Positions 23,526-36,308 of a stretch of DNA of 64,000 nucleotides are shown here, piece by piece. The stretch's first letter is position 1. Every line of letters begins with the position of its first letter. The translations under genes were made by a program, and so were the position numbers. The notes under the pieces were generated by a model. It searched no databases. It was not told where the DNA came from and was given only the letters and a program-made list of their open reading frames with translations. This DNA is from Nigrospora sphaerica. Its lineage: Eukaryota > Ascomycota > Sordariomycetes > Amphisphaeriales > Apiosporaceae. Location: positions 1,116,001 through 1,180,000 of the forward strand of contig JAGVVL010000002.1 in NCBI GenBank assembly GCA_018287875.1. Direction: 5' to 3'.

Positions 23526-24980
23526 GGCTGCTTGCTCGTGTGCGGGTTGGTTGCGCGGGTGAATGCAAAGGGGGGTGTGGGGGAGACGTCTGTACCTCTA
23601 ACGGTCGGGCAACGTCTGGGCGTCAGGATCCAACTTTGGGCGAGGCTGATGACTCAAAGGGCTGACTAGTTGGGGCGCAGAGCTCTGGAATTAGAAGTTC
23701 ATGGAGGGGCACATTTGAGGATGAGGGGCGCCCGCGACAGGTGTGACCGATAAGATAGGGGGGCCCCAAGCTTTGCCTTTTGGCTATTGGTGGCTGAGAG
23801 CCCTGAGCCGTCCCTTACACGTTAGTACTAATACAGCCTGATAGAGGGGATCACCACAGCCTGCAACAGCAAGAGAGCACCATTATGCATGTACATGTAG
23901 GTGCGTATATGTACATGTAGGTGCGTATATGTACAAGTAATTCCCGTATTCATACCATACTCTAGCATGTTTCGATAGTATCGGCCGTGAAGCAAAGGAT
24001 CAGCGAACTTTGGTGGGCCCAGAAGCAAGCAGAATATACATCACGTTTCGCCCGGATCGTTATTGGACGATCGATCTGAGGTTTCCAAGCATGCGCATGT
24101 ATTCATTGCCTACCTAAGTACGTGTAGGTACGGTGCCCAGTGCGCCCTGCTAGAAAGACAAAGAAACCGAACACCAGACACGTACCTATCTCGCTGGCTC
24201 CGACTACATGAAAGTAGAAATACTTTAGTCCCTTAAGTACTAAACTAGACGGTAACCTAAGTAAAGCAAGGCTGTACTTCGAAACTTGTTTCTCAGCTCT
24301 ACGTCTCTGGTATTTAGTCCCCCTTCAGCTTCCCCAGTCCAGACGCTGCCCTCCCCCGCTTTCTCCATTGCCATCTATTTCCTGCATCTATCCCTCATCG
24401 ATCATCCCCTTCCGGCAGGCGACCATCATAGGCCTCAATGATAAAGACCATTGGAATTGACGCTGCCAGCTTGCCACCCCAACGGTTGAAACAACATACC
24501 TTCCCCGAGTAAGAGAAACGCCGAGTCCGTGTCGCTCACGCCCTCCTCATGTCGTACGTACAGCATCAGCCAGTTACCTCCCGCTGCTGTATTATGTGCT
24601 GCAACATGGTCGCGCCTGGCACCGATTTCTTTCCCATTGAACCCAACCACGAGATAGGCAATCTCGAAACGGAAGTTTTTGGCGAGTGTGGCCCTTGTCT
24701 GGGCGTTCTAGGCGCAGTGGCAGAGATCGACACACAGAACCCTTCCTGGGAGGGTTCATCAGACCCCCCAGCTACCCCTTGTCCTCCCTCCTAGGTCGCA
24801 CTGCTGCCCAAACCCATCAACAAACCGAGTCACTCATGAGATGGAAATGGGGCAGAAGTCAGAAATAGTCAAGACATTTGATTCTCGACACAAATTCATT
24901 CAAGCACGATTGGCGCAGGAAATAAAATCGCTCTGGTTAGTGTTTCTGCACGGATTATTTGTTCCTCCTCCGAGGAGAAC
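23526..24980. other. Intergenic region with short tandem repeat
   Basis: No gene is visible. The sequence becomes AT-richer after about 23.8 kb and holds several TACCTAAGTA-like motifs (24111-24130 and 24230-24260). Confidence 0.45.
23891..23930. repeat. Two exact tandem copies of a 20 bp unit
   Basis: The unit GTACATGTAGGTGCGTATAT occurs twice without change, followed by a partial third copy (GTACA). The unit contains GTAC and GTAGGT words that recur in other intergenic regions of this window. Confidence 0.9.
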
Positions 24981-26400
24981 AAGAAGAGAGTTGGGAAATC
25001 CATTATTAGCAACTTGAAGTTGTTATTTGGCACAGAAAATTCACCATAAGTCATAAATGAGGTTCATTTATAAGCCAATGGGTTGCGCCGCATGAATGTT
25101 TAAGATATGTGCATTTTGCTTAAGGTATGTGCCTGGCTTATGGCAATGTTGGGAAATCGACAACTTTGGCTGTAGAACAAAGCAGATATAATACTTCCTC
25201 TTCTTTGTTTAAGTAGGCTTGTTTCGTAGGGATTAATCAAACCCCAAACGAACATGCTACGAAAAAAGAACCAAAACAAGGTTATGTCTCCCTTGTTTTA
25301 CCCCCAGGTCCTTCATGTCAAGTTTTTATGTATTTTTCTACAAATACGTAAGCCATTGCCGTCTCCTTCTTTCAATGGTTGCTTGAAAACAGAGTTAACC
25401 TGTTGAGTTTGCCACCACTTACCCGATATCTCATCTAAATAATGAACTCTGAAAGGCGTCCTTCCGGGGAAGGTCCCACTACATGACTCTGCAGCGACGC
25501 GGAGCCATTCGCCGCAAAAGCTCGACTTCTTCGCCGCAGTTCCCGCCGTTGCCTCGTGCCTCCCGGCGAACTTCAGCAGCAAGCGCTTCCAGCAACCGCT
25601 CAGAATTGACGGGAGACCGAGCAGAGGACATGGCGGTCAAGAACTCCCGGGACTCGGAGCGCATGAGGGACCTTATCTCCCGAGTCAGTAAGATGGTCTA
25701 TGAAAGCCACGAGGCCAAGAGATTATACGACCATGCGAATCGGTTGGAAGCTGCCGTCCGCGAGCGGCATGCATTAATGGATTGTATCCAGGCCGACAAC
25801 TAGTCAACCCACAAGTCCGGCTCACATCTGGAGCTTGTAAATGGTGGTGACAGCCAACCTCGGGGCGCCAGAACCAGACGCAAGCACGAAAACTCTGAGC
25901 GGCGCTCCGAGCGACACCGGATCCGGTTCCGGAGCCGGGACCGAAGCCGGAACCCCCGGCCTAAAGCGTGACTGAACGAACGTCCCCGCGAGAGTACCTA
26001 GTTGACTTGACAGTGGCATCAACCAGGCCTGCAGAACCATGCCGGTGTGGATGAACATGGAAACATATGTATAAAAGTGAAAAACAAAGTCGCAACTATG
26101 CTACCAGTCTCCCCGTAAGTCTGTAAATACATTATGGGTTAAAACTTATTGTTTTAGAAGACTCGGTTAATAAGCACCATTGAATGGAAAGCGGTTTCCC
26201 ATCCACACTATTATCTTTGTAATGTGTATATTTGGCCCACCTCAGCTAGCACAACTGAATAGTGATGTTTCAGCTAGCCAGCTTAGATGCGTACGCAGTA
26301 TGCAGTTTTCAACATTGAGGATATTTTAACGTAAGCGGATATGCCTATCACGTCCCCGGCTGCATGCCAGGGGTCTTAGCTGGTGCTTCTTTGCTATTGG
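24981..26400. repeat. AT-rich island, possible solo LTR or decayed retroelement
   Basis: The stretch is clearly AT-richer than the rest. The word GTTGGGAAATC occurs at about 24990 and again at about 25148, and near-copies of TTAAG(A/G)TATGTGC occur close together near 25099-25130. A TATAATA-like box lies near 25190. The style resembles a copia-type long terminal repeat, but I find no convincing primer-binding site, no polyprotein and no clear paired ends, so this is only a hypothesis. Confidence 0.3.
25483..25803 (+). CDS. Small hypothetical protein, possibly coiled coil
   Basis: An ATG-initiated frame of 106 residues inside the AT-rich island. The N-terminal half is rich in Ser, Arg and Pro; the C-terminal half (about 55-100) is charged and heptad-like, suggesting a short coiled coil. 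No family is recognised and no introns are evident. Its GC content is higher than its surroundings, which slightly favours coding origin, but it may be a remnant of a larger gene or element. Confidence 0.25.
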   Translation: MTLQRRGAIRRKSSTSSPQFPPLPRASRRTSAASASSNRSELTGDRAEDMAVKNSRDSERMRDLISRVSKMVYESHEAKRLYDHANRLEAAVRERHALMDCIQADN

Positions 26401-26644
26401 CCTGACCCCTTGTCTCTCAGTATCGGGCTGCATAAGTAGTCCCATCCAAAGCCCGAATGGACCAATAAGCCTAGGGTCCTTTTTGTATAATGCGGTATCC
26501 CACGAGGCCCGCGGCACGGAACCTGCCACAATTTCGTCTCGCGTCAGCGCTAAGCCTTGTATATGTCCCTCCTTCCAACTCATAAGGAGCAGGCCCAGCT
26601 CAACCCTCCATCTCGTGTGCCATTAGAAAGCACATATTCACAAT

Positions 26645-27895
26645 ATGGACGAATACCGCGATCTCCCCGACTATGATTCCTTGCCAGCGGTGGAAGGCAT
26701 GCCGAAAGGCTGTGCCTGGGGTGTCTTGTATGGCCCCGTTCCCTCTCGACCCGCTGCCGTCTGTCCTTTCACGGGGGCACGTGGCACTACCAAAATGTGC
26801 GGGATACTGACGATTATGGCGAAACAGCGACAAGGATGGGAAGAAAGACAAGTTTGGATGCCTTAACCTCTTAACTGCGGCTGTCATCCGCGAGGCTTAC
26901 AAGGAGGCTCGAGATGGCATGACTATTTCCCTCAACCATACCATGGACATTATCAAAATCCCCACTCACCGTGCCGAGACCAAGCACGAGGTTGTGGAGT
27001 GGAACGCCGCCACCGACCCAAGCTCCGTACATTCCCAAGTACGGGATGATCAAGTCTCATTCAACACACAGACGTCCAGTCAGTGGGATGGCTTGTTGCA
27101 TTTCCCTCACCAGGCTACTGGTTTATCGTACAATGGCACGAAGCCCACCAAGGAAGACCTGCAGAAATCCTGCCTGGAGTACGACAAGGACAAGGAGCTC
27201 CCTTCCATTGACCATTGGCACGACCGCGGCGGTGTGGTGGGCCGTGGCGTCCTCTTGGACTACCGGGCCTATGCCGAGGCTAAAGGAATCCAGTATGAGC
27301 CTTTCAGCCGGCACGTCATCACCATTGGCGATCTGGAAGCCATTGCCAAACACCAAGGAACGGAGCTGAAGCAGGGGGACATCTTGCTCATTCGCTCAGG
27401 CTTCGCCGAAGACATCGCCTGGTTAACTTCCGATCAACAGGTGGAGAAGATGATGGCTGCGAAAGGAGGAATGATTGGAGTCGAGGGTACTGAGGAATCT
27501 GCCAAGGTAAATGCAGAATTTTAATGTCATAATGACATGGACGCTGACAAGTTTCTCCTTAGTGGTTCTGGAATATGCACTTTGCTGCAGTCGCTGGTGA
27601 CAGCATAGGTTTCGAGGTCTACCCACCGCAAAAGCCTGATGGCAGCTTTGGGGATAGTTCGGATCTGGGTGAGTGTACAAGCCGCAATATAGACAGAACG
27701 AGCTGCTAACGACAAAAAGTTCTCCACAATTACTTCCTTGGCTTATTCGGTCTCAACATCGGCGAACTTTGGGATCTGAAAAAACTCGGCGAGTATTGCG
27801 CCAAGGCCGGCCGATACTCGTTTCTTCTCACATCTACGCCCATGAACATTCCGGGACTTGTTGCATCTCCCCCTAATGCTCTGGCATTGTTCTGA
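26645..27895 (+). CDS. Cyclase-family protein (kynurenine formamidase-like fold)
   Basis: Four exons, 26645-26727, 26828-27506, 27563-27668 and 27720-27895, give 347 residues; introns are 100, 56 and 51 nt, with branch sites such as GCTAAC before the last acceptor. The first junction was chosen because it restores G-V-F-D-K-D-G-K-K-D in frame. The protein matches the fungal cyclase family (PF04199 type): G-C-L-N-L-L-T near the start, S-Q-W-D-G-L-L-H-F-P-H at the metal-site region, V-V-G-R-G-V-L-L-D-Y and G-D-I-L-L-I-R-S-G-F in the core, and W-N-M-H-F-A-A-V-A-G-D near the end. The family's usual HxGTHxDxPxH metal motif is reduced to W-D-G-L-L-H-F-P-H, as in many fungal members. The substrate is unknown; no signal peptide is evident, so it is probably cytosolic. 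Confidence 0.88.
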
Positions 27896-30596
27896 TGAAG
27901 CAGAAAACCTTTCGACTTATCTGGACGAGATTGGGTGGGAAGGAGTGTCATTGGCTGTCCATCGTATTGTCCTTGACTTTGGCTTCTTATAGTATGGTGG
28001 CATAGTCGAGCAAGTATATTCTGGTGACAGAGTTACTACTTAGTTCATGTTGAGAACTGTACCATGCTATCCTCAAGGCCGCTAGGCTGAAGCATGCCCG
28101 AGTTTGCAGCACAGCGCAAACTTGGACTCAAACAGGACACACGGCTATTACCCCCACGGGTGTCTAGTATGGCTCTGGGCCGGACACAACATGTACCGAA
28201 AACGGTCTCTTGTTCCATCGTTTCGGACGCATGGATTCCAATTACTGCACAACCTCTATGTGCTCCCTGAAATTCAGCAAGTTCAGCTTTCTGCGTCCCG
28301 TTATTTGATGCTCTGTCAGAGGGGTAGGAGTCGATATGCGGAAGGATAAGGGGGCTTCTCTTCATTCCTTAGTATAGGGCTCAATAAATGGTTTAGTGAT
28401 CCCTGGGTCCCATCTCCTTCTTTCGGGTCCCCAGTCCTCCTTAAATGTCCAGTCCTCTAGTCCTCCCGGTCCCCTTCGCCCGGTTCCCTTCGCTCGGTCC
28501 CTTTTAGAGATCTCACGCACGCACTCTGACATGCTCATCCTCAGGTCCTTCATCTCTTCTTTCGCGGAGCGGCTCATACCGTCACCATTTTCCCCTTCTT
28601 GTCTCCCGTCCTGGATGATTCCGCACTGGTTGCCCAAGATAAGTGCAGGAAGGAAAACTAAGGCCCAGAAAAAAGGGTAAGAAAATTTTGGATCCACGGA
28701 AGACACATCCGAGAAACTACCAAGGAGAGGATACTAAAGTAAGTAAAAGTAAATAAAATTCGAGGCCAGACCAAAAATAAAGAGAAAGGTAAAGTTTCAC
28801 GTCCAGCTAACAGAGATATCCTTAAGGGATATTCGCGCTGCGAACACTCAAGGTTCTACAGTGGAATCACCTGGTATCCATGTGCCATTGGCACTGCACT
28901 GGGCCCGATGTCACCTAAGAACCTTGACGGAGTAAAGAGTTCACATTGTCTTAATGGCATAGCAGGTCCACAGGGAAATCACGGATAGGGCAATTATGCA
29001 GCTGTTTCAACACTACGGACAACAGACGACCAGTTTATTTCTAACGGTGAGAGCCTGAGCTACGGTATGAAGTCCGTGACGATTCCATGAACATTGGTGC
29101 CGACATGCTCGAGTGATTATACCTCAATACCAGATGGACAACGTATGCCAGCTCGAGGCCTCCTAGAGCAGCATATCAAGCAATCCTATCACCCGGGTTT
29201 CCTTTTCTAGACCTTGCCAGGCGATTTCCCTTATATTTCGTTACTATCAGCTGTGAAGGCTTCAGGTGTTGCCTTGGCATGGCCCCCAACCTGGAATATT
29301 GCACCCCCTTGAGCTTGACGCCGTACGGATCTCCTAGGTTTCTGAAGGCTTATGATGAAGAATGTTGAGCTAAATGAGGGCCGAAACGCAGATTTTCCTT
29401 GACTACATGTAAACAAGCATGATGATGTAGCGGTTCAAAAGCTTCCGAAGGTACAGTACGATCAATTACTTGGGAGTTTCCTGAGGAAGGAAGTAGCTAT
29501 CGTGAATACTGCGCTTTTAAATGGGTGGCTGCATCTTCTATAAAATTATTGCGCCTTAATTGCCCTCACGCGGGCAGTATCTTCTGTCTGGTAAAATGGA
29601 CGACGCAAAATCCGACGTAGACATTGGGCTTGAGTTCCTTGACATCACCCCTGACAAGGATCAAACCCTATAAGACGGTGCCTCGGTCTGGTTAACAGAC
29701 TTGTCAGTCCAATCACGTGTGACACTACGAAGCGTGCAGAGAACTCATGGTCCCATGGGCCCGGAGCAGTTGAAATTACATGCGTTGGTAAAGAGGCGGT
29801 GACCATACTGAGTAGTTAGGGACCAGAACAGAGGGGTTTGTAAACTCAGAGTGAGTATTGGAAATTAATACAGTTCCCCGCAGAAATGCAGTCCAAACCA
29901 CTCGAGCTCCCTCACGGCTGTTGCCGCGGCGCCCCTCGCCGGCAGCCTCGGAGCAAACCATATCTAATAAGGTGACCGGATTGGAGTTGACCGGGTATGT
30001 GAACACCACGCTCGGCTATGGTACCCAGGGACGGCGTGATTAGAATATGGATTGTCTAAAATCTTACCCGTATATAGTTAAGACAAGGACTTGCACTCCA
30101 AGTGGACTTGAGGAGGGAAGTTTATCTCAGGTGCTGTGCCGTGATGTCGGTCAAGAATGGTATATGCCGGTCTATGGACTCGAGTATCGTCCAAATATAG
30201 CTTCTCCAGCACCAGGGAGGGTTCGGTCCCCACGGCGGGCACCAACTGCTGCTTGGTTCCTTGCCTGGGCTATCCTCTCCATCTCATGCCATCGTTCCTA
30301 CAGCTAGCATCTATGTTGGAGTTTGTCCGGATTCACCACCGAAGCGACGGCGAACCACATTCAGCCCAAACTGCGCCATTCTCATGAAGCCGGAGAATCA
30401 ACGATGGTTTCCGTCCATCATTACTCTCACCCAATATGTATATATTCCGTGAACTTGGCCTTGGGGGTTTTAAGTGCACCCATCAAACCCTGCACCTCAG
30501 GGTCAGAATTGAGGGCATTTCTTCCGAGCCCCGTCGGAGCTCGCAGAGCAGCACCACATTTTTGGAATTGCTTTGGCTACCAGCGCTTCTATCATC
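27896..30596. other. Long intergenic, partly AT-rich region
   Basis: No supportable gene. A minus-strand frame of 114 residues at 28362-28706 starts with a hydrophobic segment but has no recognisable family. An AT-rich stretch follows at 28700-28820. The end is the phosphatase promoter. Confidence 0.4.
30438..30445 (+). promoter_or_regulatory. TATA-like element upstream of purple acid phosphatase
   Basis: The word GTATATAT lies about 155 bp before the start codon at 30597, a plausible core promoter position. Assignment is by sequence and spacing only. Confidence 0.35.
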
Positions 30597-32178
30597 ATGA
30601 ACTCCCTCGCCGCTGTCTTCAAGGTTCTGCCCTTCCTGGCCACTTGTGTCGTATCGTACGCGACCTTGCCAGACCTTCCTGGTGACTTGACCACCCCTGT
30701 TCAGCAGCGCCTTGCCATCCACGGTCCGAATGGTGAGTTTACAGATGTTACCTCGGAACGGCGTTTCCGGCCGCCGCTGTCCAGATCGCTAACGCGATGG
30801 CCTCGATCCTTCAGATGTGTCGGTGGCTTTTAACATGTACAAGGAGTATGACAAAGCATGCGTCCAGTACGGAACGGCGGCCAATGCCCTTTCGCAGCAA
30901 AACTGCACGTACGTGTCTACGACGTATCCTACGGCGAGGACGTGGTTCTACTCCGTAGACCTCACGGGACTGAAACCGGCCACGACCTACTACTACAAGA
31001 TTGTATCGACCAACTCCACAGTAAACAAGTTCTTCAGCCCACGAGTCCCCGGTGACAAGACCCCCTTTGCCGTGAACGCTGTCATCGACCTGGGCGTGTA
31101 CGGGGTCGATGGCTTCACCATCAATATGGACCATAGCAAACGCGATATCATCCCCCAAGTGGACCCCTCGCTCAGCCACACGACCATCGGCCGCCTCGCC
31201 GCCACCGCCGACAAGTACGAGTTCATAGTCCATCCTGGCGACCTGGGCTACGCCGATGACTGGTATCTGAAGGGCAAAAACATAGCTCACGGCAAAAAGG
31301 CCTACCAGGCCATCCTGGAAATATTTTACGACCAGCTGGCCCCTATTGCAGGCTCCAAGATGTACATGACGGGCCCCGGCAACCACGAGGCGGCCTGCGT
31401 CGAAATACCCGTGCTCCACCACCTTTGCCCCAAGGGCCAGAAGAACTTCGATGATTTCCTGACCCGCTTTGGAAACACGCACCCTACCGCCTTCCCCTCG
31501 ACTTCCGCAAACGATACGGCGAGGGTAAATGCTAACAAGGCCCGAGCTCTGGCGAAACCGCCGTTTTGGTACTCGTTAGAGTATGGCATGGTCCATCTCA
31601 CCATGATCGACACTGAAACCGACTTCGACCACGCGCCGGATGAGGACGGCGGTTCGGCCCATTTGGACAGTGGCCCCTTTGGTAATAACAACCAACAGCT
31701 CGAGTTCCTGGCAGCCGACCTGGCCTCGGTCGACCGGACCGTCACGCCCTGGCTCGTCGTTGGCGGCCATCGCACCCTGTACTCCACGGACAACCGCGGC
31801 TGCGGGCCGTGCCGAGACGCCTTTGAGCTTCTCTTCTACCAGTACGGCGTCGACCTCGGCATCTTCGGCCACGTTCACAACTCCCAGCGCTTCCAGCCCA
31901 TCTACGACAACGAGGTCGATCCCAACGGCCTCAACGACCCCAAGGCCCCCTTGTACATTGTGGCGGGCGGAGCCGGCAACATCGAAGGGCTGGCCGCCGT
32001 CGGCAAGAGACCCGACTACACTGCGTTTGCCTACGACGAACACTTCAGCTACGCTAAGGTATCCTTTTTGAGCGCCAACAAGCTACAAGTCGACTTCATC
32101 CGCTCTTCGACGGGCGAAACGATAGACACGTCCTTATTGACCAAGTCGCACAAGGATCAGTTTGTCGTGCAGATCTAA
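30597..32178 (+). CDS. Secreted purple acid phosphatase
   Basis: Two exons, 30597-30732 and 30815-32178, give 499 residues; the 82 nt intron has GTGAGT and TTCAG ends and joins as G-P-N-D-V-S-V-A-F. A signal peptide is likely in the first about 22 residues. An N-terminal fibronectin-like domain (about 35-145) is followed by the metallophosphoesterase core. Metal-binding motifs appear in order: D-L-G near residue 160, G-D-L-G-Y-A-D-D (about 210), G-P-G-N-H-E (about 257), V-V-G-G-H-R (about 380) and G-H-V-H-N-S-Q-R (about 418). The C-terminal domain ends with K-D-Q-F-V-V-Q-I. The family hydrolyses phosphate monoesters, often for phosphate scavenging at the cell surface or outside the cell. Confidence 0.92.
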
Positions 32179-33542
32179 GTATTCGAGTCGAGGGCTCATG
32201 AGTGAGGGTGGGTAGCATTTAGGTACTGGGCACTGGTAGTAAGAGTATTTCGACAAGCATTATCTCCACAGTAGCACTATACACCAGCTACCGGACCCCA
32301 TCGCAGATGTGACTACAACTAAATGCAGATTCACAGTCTTTCCCGTTTTGCTTGGGTCGGGCTGTACTTGCGTCAAATGCTCAAAGTCAAGTGCTGGGTA
32401 TAAGGTAGCACTTAGCTTGTGGTACTTGTGGCATATACGCACGGTTTCACTGGCTCTATAGTAAAATCAGGAAAAGGGCTAGAGTTAGGGCGACTCGTTG
32501 TTTCCGTTTCACTTCGGCATCCGAAGGTTGCTACGAGAGGGCATCGTGGCTGAGTCAGCCACAACGGTTCGTATGAGAGGGGCGGGACAGGGGACCACGG
32601 AAGACGTCATGGGGTATCCGAATCCTCCATGTTCAAGACCCCGCCAGCCTGCCCAGGATCAATTAAAACGAATCACACGGCGAGTGTGCGAACACACCAT
32701 AGTGACGGATACTGAGGCAAGGAAGTAAGGTACTTAGCTATGGACAAGCCTCCATCCGGACCATGTATTTGGAGGGTCGGGGCGATCTTTTCCCAGGCAA
32801 ATCGTCGTGGGGTAGGCGTTACAACACGGCAGGGGCCCTGTCCGAAACGCTGCCCTGAGTGGGCAGTTGCACTGCATGAAGCTTTGCAAGCTCGACATAC
32901 CTGGTGCTACTTACTTGGGTAGCTCGTGGATGCACTTACATCCGTACGTCTTACTTGAGTACTTACTGGATGGCAAATGGATCTCTAGTTGGTCTGGCAC
33001 TTGTAAAATCTTGCCCTCTATCCATACATACATACCTACATGCACTTATTCCTCGTGCTGAACTGCCTGGACTAGCCCCGTCCAAGCTGCTCGATTTTTT
33101 CCCCTCCCATGACCCTCCGGTTCGCTCGGAGCATTGACTCGACACTCCTGAAAAGAACGAGCGCCCCCTCCAAGGCCCTGCCCACGATTAGATCCGCAAG
33201 AAGTATCCGGACCTACCAGAACGCGAGCGCTCCCCTCCAGGTTGGTAACCCCCACGGTCGCATTGCGAGGACCCCCTCCCCAAGCCTAAGAGTGACGGTG
33301 TTGGCCATGACGCTGCATTTGGAGGTGTCACGGCCGCCAGGCCTTGTCCCGCCGGGCTCGGCGAAGGGATGTGAAGTTTGGGGAAGGGGGCCGTCGCCCA
33401 GTGCTGCTTACGGCTCGACTGACCACGGACCTTTCGCGTCCCTTTCCCCCTTTTGCAGATTGCTCTCGTCCGCCCTCCGTCCAACCCCCATCGGCCCCGA
33501 CCGTCCCCCAGCGCCCAGCCGCAGATCTCGTCCCTGCGCACC
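32179..33542. other. Intergenic region before ribose-5-phosphate isomerase
   Basis: No gene is visible. Several TACTTA/AAGTA and TACCTACAT motifs occur near 32225, 32730, 32910-32970 and 33030. Just before the isomerase start the word TTTTGCAG (about 33451-33458) looks like a splice acceptor and may end an intron in the 5' leader. Confidence 0.45.
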
Positions 33543-34430
33543 ATGACGACCACGACCGTGATGGAGCCGCCGCCACCGCCGCCCGTGAAGACGGCGGGCG
33601 ACCTCGTCGAGTCGGCCAAGAAGGCCGCGGCGGAGTTGGCGGTGCGCGAGCACCTGCTGCCCACGTACACGCACATCGGCATCGGGTCGGGCTCGACGAT
33701 CAAGTACGTGGTCGAGGCCATCGCGGCCATGGACCCGGCGACGACGGCCAAGATGAAGTTCGTGCCGACGGGCATCCAGTCGCGCGACCTGATCCGCACG
33801 GCGCGCCTGCCGCTGCTCGCCATCGACGACCTCGTGCTCGAGAAGGAGTACGTGCCGGGCCAACAGTACCTCGACGTCTGCTTCGACGGCGCCGACGAGG
33901 TGGACCCGGAGCTCAACTGCATCAAGGGCGGCGGCGCCTGCCACTACCAGGAGAAGCTCGTGGCCAAGTTCAGCAAGCGCTTCATCTGCGTCGCCGACTA
34001 CCGCAAGAAGGTCGACCACCTGCTCTCGGGCTGGCCCGGCATCCCCATCGAGGTGCAACCGCTGGCCACCGAGGCCGTGCGCCGCGAGCTCATCACCATC
34101 GGCTCCCGCAAGCCCTACATCCGCTCCGGCCTGCCCGGCAAGGCCGGCCACATTGTTACCGACAACGGCAACCACGTCATCGACGCCCCCTTCCCGCCCC
34201 TGCTTCTCAACTCGGAGAAGGACAAGATGGACCCCAGCAAGGGCCTGTGGACCGTCGAGGCCCTCGCCGCCCGCATCAAGCAGATGACGGGCGTGCTCGA
34301 GATCGGCATCTTCAGCGGCCCCAACGGACCCCAGGCCCAGAAGCTGGGCAAGGGTGGCGAGAAGCCCGTCGTCGTTTACTTCGGCATGGAGGACGGGAGC
34401 ATCCAGACGCGGACGCTGGACGAGGAATGA
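33543..34430 (+). CDS. RKI1: Ribose-5-phosphate isomerase A
   Basis: A single exon of 295 residues. The start at 33543 (CACCATGAC) is preferred over upstream in-frame codons because the family begins shortly before the first helix. RpiA motifs are clear: G-I-G-S-G-S-T near residue 50 (sugar-phosphate loop), L-D-V-C-F-D-G-A-D-E-V-D near 113, I-K-G-G-G-A-C (about 129) and F-I-C-V-A-D-Y-R-K-K (about 150). The enzyme interconverts ribose-5-phosphate and ribulose-5-phosphate in the non-oxidative pentose phosphate pathway, in the cytosol. A short proline-rich N-terminal extension is unlikely to be functional. GC at third positions is very high, producing a long antisense shadow frame. Confidence 0.95.
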   Translation: MTTTTVMEPPPPPPVKTAGDLVESAKKAAAELAVREHLLPTYTHIGIGSGSTIKYVVEAIAAMDPATTAKMKFVPTGIQSRDLIRTARLPLLAIDDLVLEKEYVPGQQYLDVCFDGADEVDPELNCIKGGGACHYQEKLVAKFSKRFICVADYRKKVDHLLSGWPGIPIEVQPLATEAVRRELITIGSRKPYIRSGLPGKAGHIVTDNGNHVIDAPFPPLLLNSEKDKMDPSKGLWTVEALAARIKQMTGVLEIGIFSGPNGPQAQKLGKGGEKPVVVYFGMEDGSIQTRTLDEE

Positions 34431-35132
34431 GGGGCGCGCATCCAGCATTTTGTGGGAAGGCAAACGGGAATGAATCTAGACGTTTTCTTTTACGAGTCCA
34501 AACATAGAGGCCAGAATCCCGGGAACCGGGGGCCACCATTCGTACCAAAGTGAGTTGCGGTGCACGTTGCGGCGTCCGTACAAATGATTGCGCGATGCCG
34601 TGGCAGCAACACGCACCCATCCCCCCGATAAAGGGATGAGGTGTTCCCTCTGCCGCCGTACCAAAATGCCGACGAGCCCCTGTCGGCCCAAGATGCCGCC
34701 GGCAGTTGGACGAGTGGGTTTCCCAAAATGCAAGCATGTCACCATGGCCAAGCGCGGGTACAGCGGGACACAGTCGATTGCATTGAATCCAACGCGAGGG
34801 GAACAGGAAGACAATATTATGGACATGTACTCAAAGATCCTATTGCGAAGGGTCCCTCGCTTTTCCCGGCCCGGGCCCCCTTGCGGCCAAATGGGCGTTA
34901 GGGCCTCCCGTGTCTCATTCGAATCCTCGCTAGAACATAGCCACGTATTATGCACCGTCAATCATATATCCGTTACTACCTAAGGGCCTACGTCTGGTCG
35001 CTCCAGTGCTCGCGGCTTCTGAGTGGCTTTCGCGCGCCGCGGGCGTGGGGTTTGGGGCGTCGAGCAGCCAGGTCCCCGCGCCCCACGGGCGGCTGGCGGT
35101 GCCTGAGCCCACAGTATCTGCTGCCGGCTGGC
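34431..35132. other. Intergenic region between isomerase and GTPase
   Basis: The two flanking genes are convergent. No gene or strong repeat is visible. Confidence 0.5.

Positions 35133-36308
<1,176 letters not shown>

Noticed and set aside
21924..23669. 581-residue open frame on the plus strand
   Set aside because: It is antisense to the glutaminyl-tRNA synthetase gene, whose motifs and introns are unambiguous.
33408..34463. 351-residue minus-strand frame opposite ribose-5-phosphate isomerase
   Set aside because: Antisense shadow of a GC3-rich gene.
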